Positions 15,843 through 23,027 of a DNA stretch of 23,027 bases are shown in pieces (position 1 is the stretch's first letter; each line of letters opens with the position of its first letter). A model generated the notes under the pieces. The model was not told where the DNA came from. It worked only from the letters and a program-made list of their open reading frames with translations, and searched no databases. The position numbers and the translations under genes are program-made. The DNA is taken from contig JAJXTT010000004.1 in the NCBI GenBank assembly GCA_021783525.1, forward strand, positions 1 to 23,027, read 5' to 3'. The stretch comes from Pseudomonadota bacterium. Lineage in GTDB: Bacteria > Pseudomonadota > Gammaproteobacteria > Burkholderiales > Gallionellaceae.

Positions 15843-17669
15843 ATGGATGGCATTTTCGGCTGGATGGGCGACCACGGCGCGCATCAGGATTTAATCAGGC
15901 ACATGGGGCGCGCGGCGTGCCTGTCGCCGGAAGGGCTGCTGCAGGAACACAGCAGCCAGATGCTGGGCGTGGCGGCGTGTTCGCGTTTCGGCAAGGCCGA
16001 CATCCACGTTGAAAACGGCCTCGCCGCCACGCTGATCGGCCGCCCGGTCTTTCTGGACGATGACCTGGCCTTCATCGCCCGCGACCGCAACCCCGCCATG
16101 GCCGTGGCGCACGGCTGGGTACGCCACGGCGAGAAACTGCCGTCGCTGATGCACGGTAATTTCGCCTTCGCCGTGCTTGAACCCCTGAAGAATAAAGCCT
16201 GCCTGGTGCTCGATCGCGTCGGCGCCGAACGCCTGTGCTACGCACATCGCGGCGGCCACCTGGTGTTCGGCAGCAGCGTGCAGAACGTCGCCGCTCACCC
16301 CGGAGTCGGGCGGGTCATCGACCCGCAGGCGATCTACGACTACCTGTATTTCCACACCATCCCGGCGCCGCGCAGCCTCTACCAGAACGTCCACAAGCTG
16401 CTGCCGGGGCAGATCGTCACCCTCAAAAATGGCCAACTCAGCGCCGGGTTCTACTGGCAGGCCGACTACACTCCGGTTGACGGCAGCTTCGAGCGGCATC
16501 GCCGCGATTTTCGCGCCGTGCTGGACCAGGCCGTTCGCGATGCCGATGCACCGGCAACGGCAGCGTTCCTTTCCGGCGGCACCGACAGCTCGACGGTCGT
16601 CGGGGCGCTCACCGCCGCACGCGGCGCGCCGGTCGACACGTTTTCCATCGGGTTCGACGCCGCCGGCTTCGACGAGATGGAATTCGCGCGCTGCGCCGCC
16701 GAGCGCTACGGCAGCCGCTCCCACGAGTACTACCTGAAGCCCGCCGACATCGTGACGGCGATTCCCGTCATCGCGCGCGAATACGACGAACCGTTCGGCA
16801 ACGATTCGGCGGTGCCGACCTATTTCTGCGCTCTGGCCGCGCGCAAAGCGGGATTCGAGCGCATGCTGGCGGGCGACGGTGGCGACGAAATCTTCGGCGG
16901 CAATGTGCGGTACGCCAAGCAGAAGCTGTTCGAGAACTACTTCCGCCTGCCGGCGGCGATCCGGCGCGGCGTGATCGAGCCGATCGCGCATCTTCCTGGC
17001 TTGTCCGACCGCTTCCCGCTGTCCAAGCTGAAAAGCTACGTGCGGCAGGCCAACATGGGGCTGCCGCTGCGCCTGGAAAGTTACAACTTCCTGCATCGCA
17101 CCCCGCTCGAACAGATACTTGCTGCGGATTTCATCCATGCCGTCGATCCGTCGACAGCGGATGCCGCGCTCACCGAGGTGTATGCGCGCACCGAATCGGA
17201 CCACTACATCAATCGCATGATGCACGTGGATTTGAAGTTCACCCTCGCCGACAACGACCTGCGGAAGGTGGGCACCATGACCGAGGCGGCGGGGATCGAA
17301 GTCCGCTATCCCCTGCTCGACGACCGCATGGTCGCCTTTGCCAACCACCTGCCGGTGGATTACAAGGTGCGCGGACAGAAGCTGCGCTGGTTCTTCAAGG
17401 AAGCGCTCACCGACCTGCTGCCGGAGAAGATCATCAGCAAGAGCAAGCACGGCTTCGGCCTGCCGTTCGGCGTGTGGAGCACCCAATACGCGCCGCTCGG
17501 CGACCTTGTCGGTGACAGCCTGTCTGACTTCAAGCAGCGTGGCTGGATCCAGCCGGCGTATCTGGATCACATGCTCGCCATGCTGCGTGGCCCGCACGCC
17601 AGCTATTACGGGGTGATGATCTGGGTGGCCATGATGCTGGAGCGTTGGCTGCAGGCGAACGAACACTGA
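15843..17669 (+). CDS. Asparagine-synthetase-like amidotransferase with degenerate glutaminase domain
   Basis: 608 residues from ATG 15843. The C-terminal synthetase domain is intact: AFLSGGTDSSTVVGAL (241-256) is the ATP-pyrophosphatase loop, with DGGDEIFGG and EVRYPLLDDRMV following as in AsnB. The N-terminal part is recognisable as a class II glutamine amidotransferase domain, but it opens MDGIFGWMG: the catalytic Cys2 of MCGI is Asp, and the NGEIYN glutamine-binding stretch is also lost. It should not hydrolyse glutamine, so ammonia or another donor, or a different adenylate-using reaction, must be considered. An alternative TTG start at 15810 adds 11 residues but has no clear ribosome site. 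AsnB-like proteins in sugar loci (WbpS-type) amidate uronic acids, which is a reasonable but unproven role. The gene stands alone on the plus strand, convergent with the MBOAT gene 21 bases away. Confidence 0.85.
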   Translation: MDGIFGWMGDHGAHQDLIRHMGRAACLSPEGLLQEHSSQMLGVAACSRFGKADIHVENGLAATLIGRPVFLDDDLAFIARDRNPAMAVAHGWVRHGEKLPSLMHGNFAFAVLEPLKNKACLVLDRVGAERLCYAHRGGHLVFGSSVQNVAAHPGVGRVIDPQAIYDYLYFHTIPAPRSLYQNVHKLLPGQIVTLKNGQLSAGFYWQADYTPVDGSFERHRRDFRAVLDQAVRDADAPATAAFLSGGTDSSTVVGALTAARGAPVDTFSIGFDAAGFDEMEFARCAAERYGSRSHEYYLKPADIVTAIPVIAREYDEPFGNDSAVPTYFCALAARKAGFERMLAGDGGDEIFGGNVRYAKQKLFENYFRLPAAIRRGVIEPIAHLPGLSDRFPLSKLKSYVRQANMGLPLRLESYNFLHRTPLEQILAADFIHAVDPSTADAALTEVYARTESDHYINRMMHVDLKFTLADNDLRKVGTMTEAAGIEVRYPLLDDRMVAFANHLPVDYKVRGQKLRWFFKEALTDLLPEKIISKSKHGFGLPFGVWSTQYAPLGDLVGDSLSDFKQRGWIQPAYLDHMLAMLRGPHASYYGVMIWVAMMLERWLQANEH

Positions 17670-17690
17670 AGCGAACGACCACCGGCAGAC

Positions 17691-19127
17691 TCAGAAATCG
17701 AAGTAGATGAACTTCTGGCTGCTGCCGCCGAAGAAGATCACGGCAAGCGTGATCGCCGCATACGCCGAGCCACGCAACGTGAAATGCAGGTTTCCCCAGC
17801 GTTGCAGTCCGTTCCTCAGGCCGCGTTCGATTGCTGGCTCCACAAGGACCAGCAGCAGGCTCGCCCACACCAGCGCCTGGACATAGCTGCGCACGACCGG
17901 CGCGCCCGCCGGCTCGCTGCCCATGCCCAGCATCGCGGCGGTTATGGCCCAGGCATCGTGGAACGTTGCGGCGCGGAAAAACACCCATGTGACCCAGACC
18001 AGCGCAAGCGTTACCGGCCACCCCAGCCAGGACAGGGCGCGCGCGGCGAGCGAGCCCGCCGCCACGCCGAGCCGCGCGTACACGTCCAGCAGCAGGCGAT
18101 GCAGCACGAGATAGCTGCCATGCAGAAAACCCCAGAAGACGAAGGTCCACGCCGCGCCATGCCAGAGGCCGCCCAGCAGCATCGTGATCATCAGGTTGGC
18201 CAGGTTGCGCCCCTTCCCCCGTCGGCTGCCCCCCAGCGAGATGTACAGATAATCGCGCAGCCAGCGCGACAGGGTCATGTGCCAGCGCTGCCAGAACTCA
18301 CGCACGCTGCGGCTGGTATAGGGATGGAGAAAGTTGCGCGGCAAGACCACGCCGAACATCCGCGCGAGTCCAATGGCCATTTCGCTGTAGCCGGAGAAGT
18401 CAAAGTAGATCTGCAGCGCAAAGGTGGTGGTGGCGAGCCAGGCCGCATAAAAATCGAGCGATTCAGGGTGGCTGAACAGTTCGTCCGTCAGCGGCGCGAG
18501 ATTGTCGGCGAACAGCACCTTCTTGACCAGGCCGGCCATGAAAATGAGCGCGCCCAGCTTGATGTCCCCGGCCTTCAGCGGCCGCAGGTTTTCCAGCTGC
18601 TCGACCAGCTCGGACGCCCTCAGGATGGGGCCGGCAATCATGTGCGGGAAGAAGGTCACATACAGCCACCAGGCGCGAAACGAAATGCGGTGCGTCCATT
18701 CGCCGCGATAGACGTCGATCATCACTGACAGCATGTGGAACGTGTAAAAACTGATTCCCAGTGGAAGTGCCCAGCCCACCCACGCCGGCGGCGCGCCGAT
18801 AAGCGGCATGTCCAGCCAGTTCCCCAGACCGAGCAGGCTTTCCAGCACCATCCCCAGATACTTGACGACTCCCAGGAATCCCAGGTTCAGCACCAGCCCC
18901 GCCACCAGCAACCGTTTGCTGCGGGTGGCGGAGAGGCCGGCATAGATCAGATAGTTGAGACTGACCGACACGCCGAGCAGGATGAGGTAGACCGGCTTCC
19001 ACGAGGCGTAGAAAATCAGGCTGCCGACCAGAATGACGGCGGCCCGCTCGCGGTAATTGCGTGCGCCCGCATAAAACATAAGCAGCACCGCAAAGAACAG
19101 CAGGAACGGTGGCGAACTGAATACCAT
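17691..19127 (-). CDS. MBOAT-family O-acyltransferase (AlgI-like)
   Basis: 478 residues with about ten or more hydrophobic segments, starting MVFSSPPFLLFFAVLL. Family blocks appear in order: LPLGISFYTFHMLSVMID (121-138), FFPHMIAGPILR (159-170), YFDFSGYSEMAIGLARM (241-257), REFWQRWHMTLSRWLRDY (276-293) and GGLWHGAAWTFVFWG (319-333), with His323 as the expected catalytic His. AlgI/PatA-type proteins move acetyl groups across the inner membrane for O-acetylation of extracellular polysaccharide, usually with an SGNH partner such as AlgJ/AlgX. Here such a partner is encoded directly upstream (19131-20135), three bases apart. It is the last gene of the minus-strand right-hand operon. There is no strong ribosome site, so translation may be coupled to the upstream stop. 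Confidence 0.92.
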   Translation of the reverse strand: MVFSSPPFLLFFAVLLMFYAGARNYRERAAVILVGSLIFYASWKPVYLILLGVSVSLNYLIYAGLSATRSKRLLVAGLVLNLGFLGVVKYLGMVLESLLGLGNWLDMPLIGAPPAWVGWALPLGISFYTFHMLSVMIDVYRGEWTHRISFRAWWLYVTFFPHMIAGPILRASELVEQLENLRPLKAGDIKLGALIFMAGLVKKVLFADNLAPLTDELFSHPESLDFYAAWLATTTFALQIYFDFSGYSEMAIGLARMFGVVLPRNFLHPYTSRSVREFWQRWHMTLSRWLRDYLYISLGGSRRGKGRNLANLMITMLLGGLWHGAAWTFVFWGFLHGSYLVLHRLLLDVYARLGVAAGSLAARALSWLGWPVTLALVWVTWVFFRAATFHDAWAITAAMLGMGSEPAGAPVVRSYVQALVWASLLLVLVEPAIERGLRNGLQRWGNLHFTLRGSAYAAITLAVIFFGGSSQKFIYFDF

Positions 19128-19130
19128 GGT

Positions 19131-20135
19131 CTACCGGACGCCCAGCGCCATCAGCTCGCGGCCCACTTCCTGGCTGTAACGTTGCGCGCCTGAATCATTC
19201 AGATGCCCCGCATTGATGAATTCCGCAGGCGTGTAACCGGTGGGCGGACGCAACACCACCACGCCGCGCTGCCGCAGGCGCGCAAGCAGCGCGCGATAGG
19301 GGGCGGCGGCCGGGCCGATGTCAAAATAGGCCGAGGTGCGGTCGCGCAGCGGCGGGACCGTTACGAATACTCGAACACCGCGCGCCTGCAGGACGTCGAC
19401 TGTCCGCCACAGGAAGACCTCGACTCCGGGCGCGGGAGGCTGCTGGGCGTCATTCTCCTGGCGCACGACCTGCGCCTGGTTCTGCGCCGCCCCGAATCCG
19501 GCACGATAGCCAAGGTGCGCAGCCGCCGCCCCCCCGATGGGATCGATCTGCCGCGTACTGGCCTCGACAAAGCGGATCAGCTTGTCCGGCTCCCGCAGCT
19601 CTCGAAGGTTAGCGCTGTATGACCACAGACGCAGATAGCTGCCCAGCCAGTCCTGATAGCGCCCATACGACCACAGGGCGCTCCTGTTCGCCAGGAAGTC
19701 GACATAACCGAGCGAATTGTCTTCCTGCAGCGCGCTTTCATCCAGGCCCAGCACCACGGTGTGAATGCCGTCCTTGCCCAGCGCGCCCCGTGCAGCCAGG
19801 CGCGACACGATTCCGTGGAAGATCAACAGGTTGGCTCCCGGCAGGCCAAGGTTGAAGCCGTATGAATCGGGCCGCCCCAGTACATGGCTGACCGCGCGCG
19901 GGTCGATGCCATTGTCGGTTCGGCTGTTGCCGAGGAAGAGCACCTGCGGCGGCTCGCGCTCGACGTAGTGCAGCTTGTCGATCGCGCGGCCGACCGCAAA
20001 GACGGAACGATAGCGGTGCATCACGGATTCGCTGTGAAGCGCGAGTTCGACGCACAGCAGGAGGAATGCGGCAAGCCAAAATGATTTGCCCAGGCCGGGC
20101 GGCGTTTTCACTCTTGAAATGACGGGCACATCCAT
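19131..20135 (-). CDS. Membrane-anchored SGNH-hydrolase-like protein, partner of the MBOAT acyltransferase
   Basis: 334 residues. One N-terminal membrane anchor (SFWLAAFLLLCVELALHS, about 18-35) leads to a periplasmic domain. VLFLGNSRTDNGIDP (65-79) is the block I equivalent, with Ser71 as the presumed nucleophile; NLGLPGANLL (95-104) is block II-like; the C-terminal FINAGHLNDSGA (306-317) is the block V region with His311. Where SGNH enzymes have Asp-x-x-His, this protein has Asn308-Ala-Gly-His311. ATG 20135 is preferred: the frame is open into the upstream gene (to 20255), but the anchor and domain follow at the right distance from 20135 and it lies five bases after the upstream stop. Role by context: final transfer of acetyl groups to the EPS in the periplasm, like AlgJ/AlgX. 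Confidence 0.75.
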   Translation of the reverse strand: MDVPVISRVKTPPGLGKSFWLAAFLLLCVELALHSESVMHRYRSVFAVGRAIDKLHYVEREPPQVLFLGNSRTDNGIDPRAVSHVLGRPDSYGFNLGLPGANLLIFHGIVSRLAARGALGKDGIHTVVLGLDESALQEDNSLGYVDFLANRSALWSYGRYQDWLGSYLRLWSYSANLRELREPDKLIRFVEASTRQIDPIGGAAAAHLGYRAGFGAAQNQAQVVRQENDAQQPPAPGVEVFLWRTVDVLQARGVRVFVTVPPLRDRTSAYFDIGPAAAPYRALLARLRQRGVVVLRPPTGYTPAEFINAGHLNDSGAQRYSQEVGRELMALGVR

Positions 20136-20140
20136 TTCGG

Positions 20141-21514
20141 TCAGCGCATTCTCTTCTTGTAGTGCCAGTAGGCGCTCTTGGCTGCCTTGTGCAGCAGGCT
20201 CTCGTCCGAGATGTATTTGCGGTAGATGCCCTCGGCACGCTTCTCGAATGTCCACTTCAGATAGTCCAGCACCGCGCGGCCGCGGTAGGCCTTGAAATAG
20301 GCGTCGAGTTCATCACGCGAACGCGCCTGGCCGTTGTCGGCGTACTTGGCGACATAGGGCGTGAAATCCGGATACAGCCGAGACTTGCCCCAGTCCCCGT
20401 GCAGAGTGGTCTTCATGAAATTGGCAATCAGCATGTCGTCGAAGACTTCGTAGCGGATAGCGGTCATCAGCGAATTGCGCGGCGCCTCGAACGTCACGCC
20501 GCGGTTGTATGCGCGGTCGCTGATCTTGATGACGTGGTCCTGCCCGCCGACGCGCAGGTTGATGTAGTCGAGATGCGTCGCCAGGTGGTCGATGGCCTGG
20601 AAATAACGGCTCGCCAGTTCACGCTCGCTGGCGTCGAGCTTTTCGTTCCAGTCGTCGCCGAAGTCCGCCGCTGGCAGGATTGTCACCGGCAGCTCGCGCG
20701 GCCGGATTTCCTCCCAGCTGTCATCCACGCAATCGTAACGCACGTAGGCCGGCAGCATCCGGCACTTGTCCGACTCGAAGCCGTTGCGGTAATCGTCCAG
20801 CGAGGTGTGATAGACGTTTGCCCAGGCCGAGTCCTCACGCTGGTAGGTATGCATCGAACTGAACGGGATGAAGTATTTGGCGCCGACCGCTTCGGTGCGG
20901 TGGGCATTGCGCTTGCCGATGGCAGGCGTCACCTCGGACGGCGCGATGCGGCTGCCGTCCTCGTGAAAGAAGTTGATCATGTCGGCGTCGCCATAGCGGC
21001 TGGACAGCCCCATCATGAACGACACCGGATAGCGCTTGACGATGCTGCGCACGTGGTTTTCCCATCCATGGTCCGAGGCGTCGGTGCGGTTGAACACCAG
21101 GCGGCCATTGATGTCTGCCAGCAGCACGGCATCCTGGTTGAGGTCGGAAATGCAGTACACCCGGATGTGCTCGGACAGCGGGTACCAGCGGCGATCCTGC
21201 ATCACGTGAACGTCGAAGCCCTGCCCCTTGAGGTCATCGTGGATGCGCTGGCCGACGTGGTCGGGCAGCAGAATCTTCCTGCCCAGCAGCTGTGGCATCG
21301 ATTCGGGGTTGAGGTGGTCGGGGTGGCCATGCGACAGCCAGACATATTCCGCGCCGAGAATGCCCTTCATTTGCTCCGCCGGAATCTCGTGCGATTGCCC
21401 CCAGCTTCCGAAGTAGGCCTGCGGCGTAAACCAGGGGTCGGTGACCAGCACGGGGCGGCCGCTGTCGTAGAGTGTCAGGATCGCATTGCCGATGGTTTCG
21501 AATCCGGTTTGCAT
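20141..21514 (-). CDS. Metallo-beta-lactamase-fold metallohydrolase
   Basis: 457 residues. LSHGHPDHLNPESM (60-73) carries the HxHxDH metal motif (His62, His64, Asp66, His67) after the strand VLVTDPWFT with the typical Asp. Later DASDHGWENH and IPFSSMHTYQRED supply candidate metal ligands. The protein is much longer than a simple hydrolase; the second half (about 250-457) has no motif I recognise. The order and wording (DPWF, LSHGHPDH, SDHGW) are reminiscent of UlaG/CMP-sialic-acid-hydroxylase-type proteins, but there is no Rieske cysteine/histidine cluster here. ATG 21514 is chosen because GAGGA lies eight bases before it and the homologous strand MQTGFETIGNAILTLYD follows; the frame extends to 21562 inside the ligase gene. 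Possibly acts on a nucleotide sugar or lipid-linked glycan; function unknown. Confidence 0.75.
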   Translation of the reverse strand: MQTGFETIGNAILTLYDSGRPVLVTDPWFTPQAYFGSWGQSHEIPAEQMKGILGAEYVWLSHGHPDHLNPESMPQLLGRKILLPDHVGQRIHDDLKGQGFDVHVMQDRRWYPLSEHIRVYCISDLNQDAVLLADINGRLVFNRTDASDHGWENHVRSIVKRYPVSFMMGLSSRYGDADMINFFHEDGSRIAPSEVTPAIGKRNAHRTEAVGAKYFIPFSSMHTYQREDSAWANVYHTSLDDYRNGFESDKCRMLPAYVRYDCVDDSWEEIRPRELPVTILPAADFGDDWNEKLDASERELASRYFQAIDHLATHLDYINLRVGGQDHVIKISDRAYNRGVTFEAPRNSLMTAIRYEVFDDMLIANFMKTTLHGDWGKSRLYPDFTPYVAKYADNGQARSRDELDAYFKAYRGRAVLDYLKWTFEKRAEGIYRKYISDESLLHKAAKSAYWHYKKRMR

Positions 21515-21524
21515 GAGACAGTCC

Positions 21525-22817
21525 TCAGTTGCCTTGCCGGGAGGCCTGCGCCCCGCTGGCAAAGCTCACGACAGGCTTGGGCTGCTTCTCCAGCAGCCCC
21601 GCAAATTTGGCAGCCAGCACCAAAATGATCACCAGGTGGTAGGGCAGGTCGAAGTGGCTCATTCCCAGGAACGCGCCCGCCGTCGCATAGCCGACGAGGC
21701 TCACCTGGATCATGGCCGCCAGATCGGCGGCCCATTTCCTGTCAGGGTCGTTCTTGCACCGCTTGATGATCTGCTGCGCCCGTATCCAGGCCAGCACGCC
21801 CAGCAGGATGAACAGACCGAAGCCGATGAATCCCTGCTCGCCCATGATCTCGAAGTAGATGCTGTGGACATCGTGGACATTCCAGGGGACAGGGGCGTAT
21901 TCGCGGAATGTGGGCGGCCGGAACATGTCGAATCCACCGCCGGTGATGCGGTCCTTCGCCACGTTGTACGCGGTATGCCAGGCATTGATCCGGCCCTGCG
22001 CCGATTCGTCCTCCTGATAAGTCTTGATCGTGTTCATGCGGTCATACCATTCCTGCGGCATGACCGACGCCATGATGGCCACGGCAATCACCATGTAAAA
22101 ACCGGTGACGATCTTGTGGCGGCTTTTCAGCCACAGAAACAGTCCCATCGCCACCATCGCCAGCATGCCGCCGCGCGACTGGCTACCGATGGCCGCGACG
22201 CCCGTCAGCACCAGGGCGACGGCCAGCCCTGTCTTGGCCCATCGGCGCGCCTCCTGCAGATGCAGGTAGCGGATGAGCGGGATCGTCATCACCAGTGCCA
22301 GTGCCATTTCATTGTTGCCGCCGACGAAGGTTCCTTCTGGCCCCTGCACGCGGTAGACCCCGCCATGGAGGATGGTGAAAATCCCGCCCTTGACGCCATA
22401 GAACCCAAAGGAAAGGGCAATGACCCAGATCAGCCAGTGCAGTTGGGAGCGCTCCCTGATGATGAGCGCGGTCAGCAAGACCATCAACATGATCTTCCAG
22501 ACCTTGTTCCACTGGTTCCAGGCTAGGTCCGGATAAAACGCGAAGAAAGTCGTGAACAGCATCCAGCCGACTAGAATTAACAGGACGATCGTTTCACGTG
22601 TCCATAGCATGTCCTTCTTTTCCTTGGACGCCATGAAGGACACGATGGTGACGATGCCAACGATCATCGAAAAAGGGAAATCGACAGCAAAGCCATAGGC
22701 GAGCCTGTGCGGATTCATGTAGCCGAGCCAGGACCACAACAGAATGCCGACCCAGGGCCACCTAAAGACAAACGGCAACAACCCGAAGATGGCGCCGGTG
22801 ACGAACAGGTCTCTCAT
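21525..22817 (-). CDS. O-antigen-ligase-like protein, exosortase A-associated O-glycosylation ligase type
   Basis: 430 residues, polytopic (about ten or more hydrophobic segments). The N-terminus MRDLFVTGAIFGLLPFVF, followed by WVGILLWSWLGYMNPHRL, is characteristic of the TIGR03097-type ligases found beside exosortase A EPS loci. The Wzy_C-type region includes VGGNNEMALAL (165-175), GSQSRGGMLA (211-220) and the large periplasmic loop leading to HSIYFEIMGEQGFIG (318-332). It should join or polymerise lipid-linked glycan on the periplasmic side, either onto more glycan or a carrier. The start at 22817 is preferred over a longer frame to 22853: GGAGGAG lies eight bases upstream and the ATG overlaps the previous stop as ATGA. 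This gene is the strongest link of the window to the XrtA/PEP-CTERM system. Confidence 0.88.
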   Translation of the reverse strand: MRDLFVTGAIFGLLPFVFRWPWVGILLWSWLGYMNPHRLAYGFAVDFPFSMIVGIVTIVSFMASKEKKDMLWTRETIVLLILVGWMLFTTFFAFYPDLAWNQWNKVWKIMLMVLLTALIIRERSQLHWLIWVIALSFGFYGVKGGIFTILHGGVYRVQGPEGTFVGGNNEMALALVMTIPLIRYLHLQEARRWAKTGLAVALVLTGVAAIGSQSRGGMLAMVAMGLFLWLKSRHKIVTGFYMVIAVAIMASVMPQEWYDRMNTIKTYQEDESAQGRINAWHTAYNVAKDRITGGGFDMFRPPTFREYAPVPWNVHDVHSIYFEIMGEQGFIGFGLFILLGVLAWIRAQQIIKRCKNDPDRKWAADLAAMIQVSLVGYATAGAFLGMSHFDLPYHLVIILVLAAKFAGLLEKQPKPVVSFASGAQASRQGN

Positions 22818-23027
22818 CTGTACCGCTCCTCCACCATTTTGGTCGCAAACCACCGGACTCGACTGGGCAAGGCCATCCCCGCCAGCATGCCGGATGCCAA
22901 CCGCGCAGCCAGCGCCCGTTCATGGCGCAGGCCACGGTCCTTGACCTGGTAAAGACAGCCCTTGCCCGGTTGCGCCATTCCCAGTTGTGCGCCCTGCGCA
23001 ATTCTTGCGACGGCCTCGGCATAGACC
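22814..23027 (-). CDS. Unidentified C-terminal gene fragment, cut by the window edge
   Basis: The last 70 codons of a minus-strand gene whose start lies beyond the window. The peptide ends ALPSRVRWFATKMVEERYR and contains GKGCLYQVKDRGLRHERAL. It has no membrane segment or catalytic motif I recognise. In exosortase A loci the gene before the ligase is often a glycosyltransferase or acyl-CoA-ligase-type protein, but nothing here proves either. The reading frame is supported by an ATGA overlap with the ligase start and by the ribosome site for the ligase lying inside its last codons. Another frame across the same bases is open (22762-23022) but does not use the ATGA junction. Confidence 0.6.
   Translation of the reverse strand, partial: VYAEAVARIAQGAQLGMAQPGKGCLYQVKDRGLRHERALAARLASGMLAGMALPSRVRWFATKMVEERYR

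Noticed and set aside
15891..17666. A 591-codon open frame on the minus strand opposite the asparagine-synthetase-like gene
   Set aside because: It is a mirror of the strongly supported plus-strand gene, rich in Arg, His and Val as GC-rich antisense frames are, with no recognisable domain.
17784..18728. A 314-codon plus-strand open frame opposite the MBOAT gene
   Set aside because: Low-complexity Gln/Arg/His antisense of hydrophobic codons; the MBOAT signature on the other strand is unambiguous.
20162..21628. A 488-codon plus-strand open frame opposite the metallo-beta-lactamase-fold gene
   Set aside because: Antisense shadow of a gene with clear HxHxDH motif; its own translation has no motif, and its length follows from GC-rich third positions.
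21486..22526. A 346-codon plus-strand open frame opposite the ligase gene
   Set aside because: Rich in His, Gln, Asp and Arg, as expected for the antisense of a membrane protein; no domain seen.

Overview
The window reads as part of a large exopolysaccharide (EPS) biosynthesis locus from a GC-rich Gram-negative bacterium. The best taxonomic guess is a betaproteobacterium of the Thiobacillus/Nitrosomonadales kind that carries an exosortase A (XrtA/PEP-CTERM) system. The main evidence for XrtA association is the right-hand block, whose O-antigen-ligase-like protein opens in the style of the exosortase-A-associated O-glycosylation ligase family. No exosortase gene and no PEP-CTERM substrate lies inside the window. 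The organism assignment is an inference from gene content.

Layout. (1) Positions 1-9658, plus strand, form one tightly packed operon of eight genes: a WbsX-type transferase (5' end cut off by the window), a GT2 glycosyltransferase, a beta-propeller protein, a NodB-type polysaccharide deacetylase, a second GT2, a divergent NodB-like deacetylase, a PAPS-dependent sulfotransferase, and a 1033-residue fusion of GT2, membrane segments and a sulfatase-like domain. Five of the seven junctions are ATGA stop/start overlaps. (2) Positions 9839-15596, minus strand, converge on that operon: SAM methyltransferase, GT-A transferase and periplasmic TPR protein (reading leftward from a promoter region near 12330-12590), then GT4, GT2 and a second sulfotransferase (reading leftward from the divergent region 15597-15842). 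(3) Position 15843-17669, plus strand, is an asparagine-synthetase-like gene without the catalytic cysteine. (4) Positions 17691-23027, minus strand, form a second packed operon: an unidentified C-terminal fragment at the window edge, the ligase, a metallo-beta-lactamase-fold protein, an SGNH-like protein and an MBOAT acyltransferase.

How the genes may work together (inference). Six recognisable glycosyltransferase domains, or seven with WbsX, would assemble a repeat unit. Two sulfotransferases, two deacetylases, an MBOAT/SGNH pair, a methyltransferase and an amidotransferase-like protein would decorate it, and the ligase would polymerise or transfer it. The right-hand block looks GC-richer and more uniform than the left-hand glycosyltransferase cassette, as expected for a conserved core next to a strain-variable sugar cassette.

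Most notable items: the GT2/membrane/sulfatase-like fusion has Thr where sulfatases carry the formylglycine Cys/Ser; a textbook intrinsic terminator (6454-6481) sits inside the end of the sulfotransferase gene just upstream of that fusion; and the asparagine-synthetase-like protein has Asp2 instead of Cys2. No tRNA, rRNA, CRISPR array, insertion sequence or phage gene was seen.
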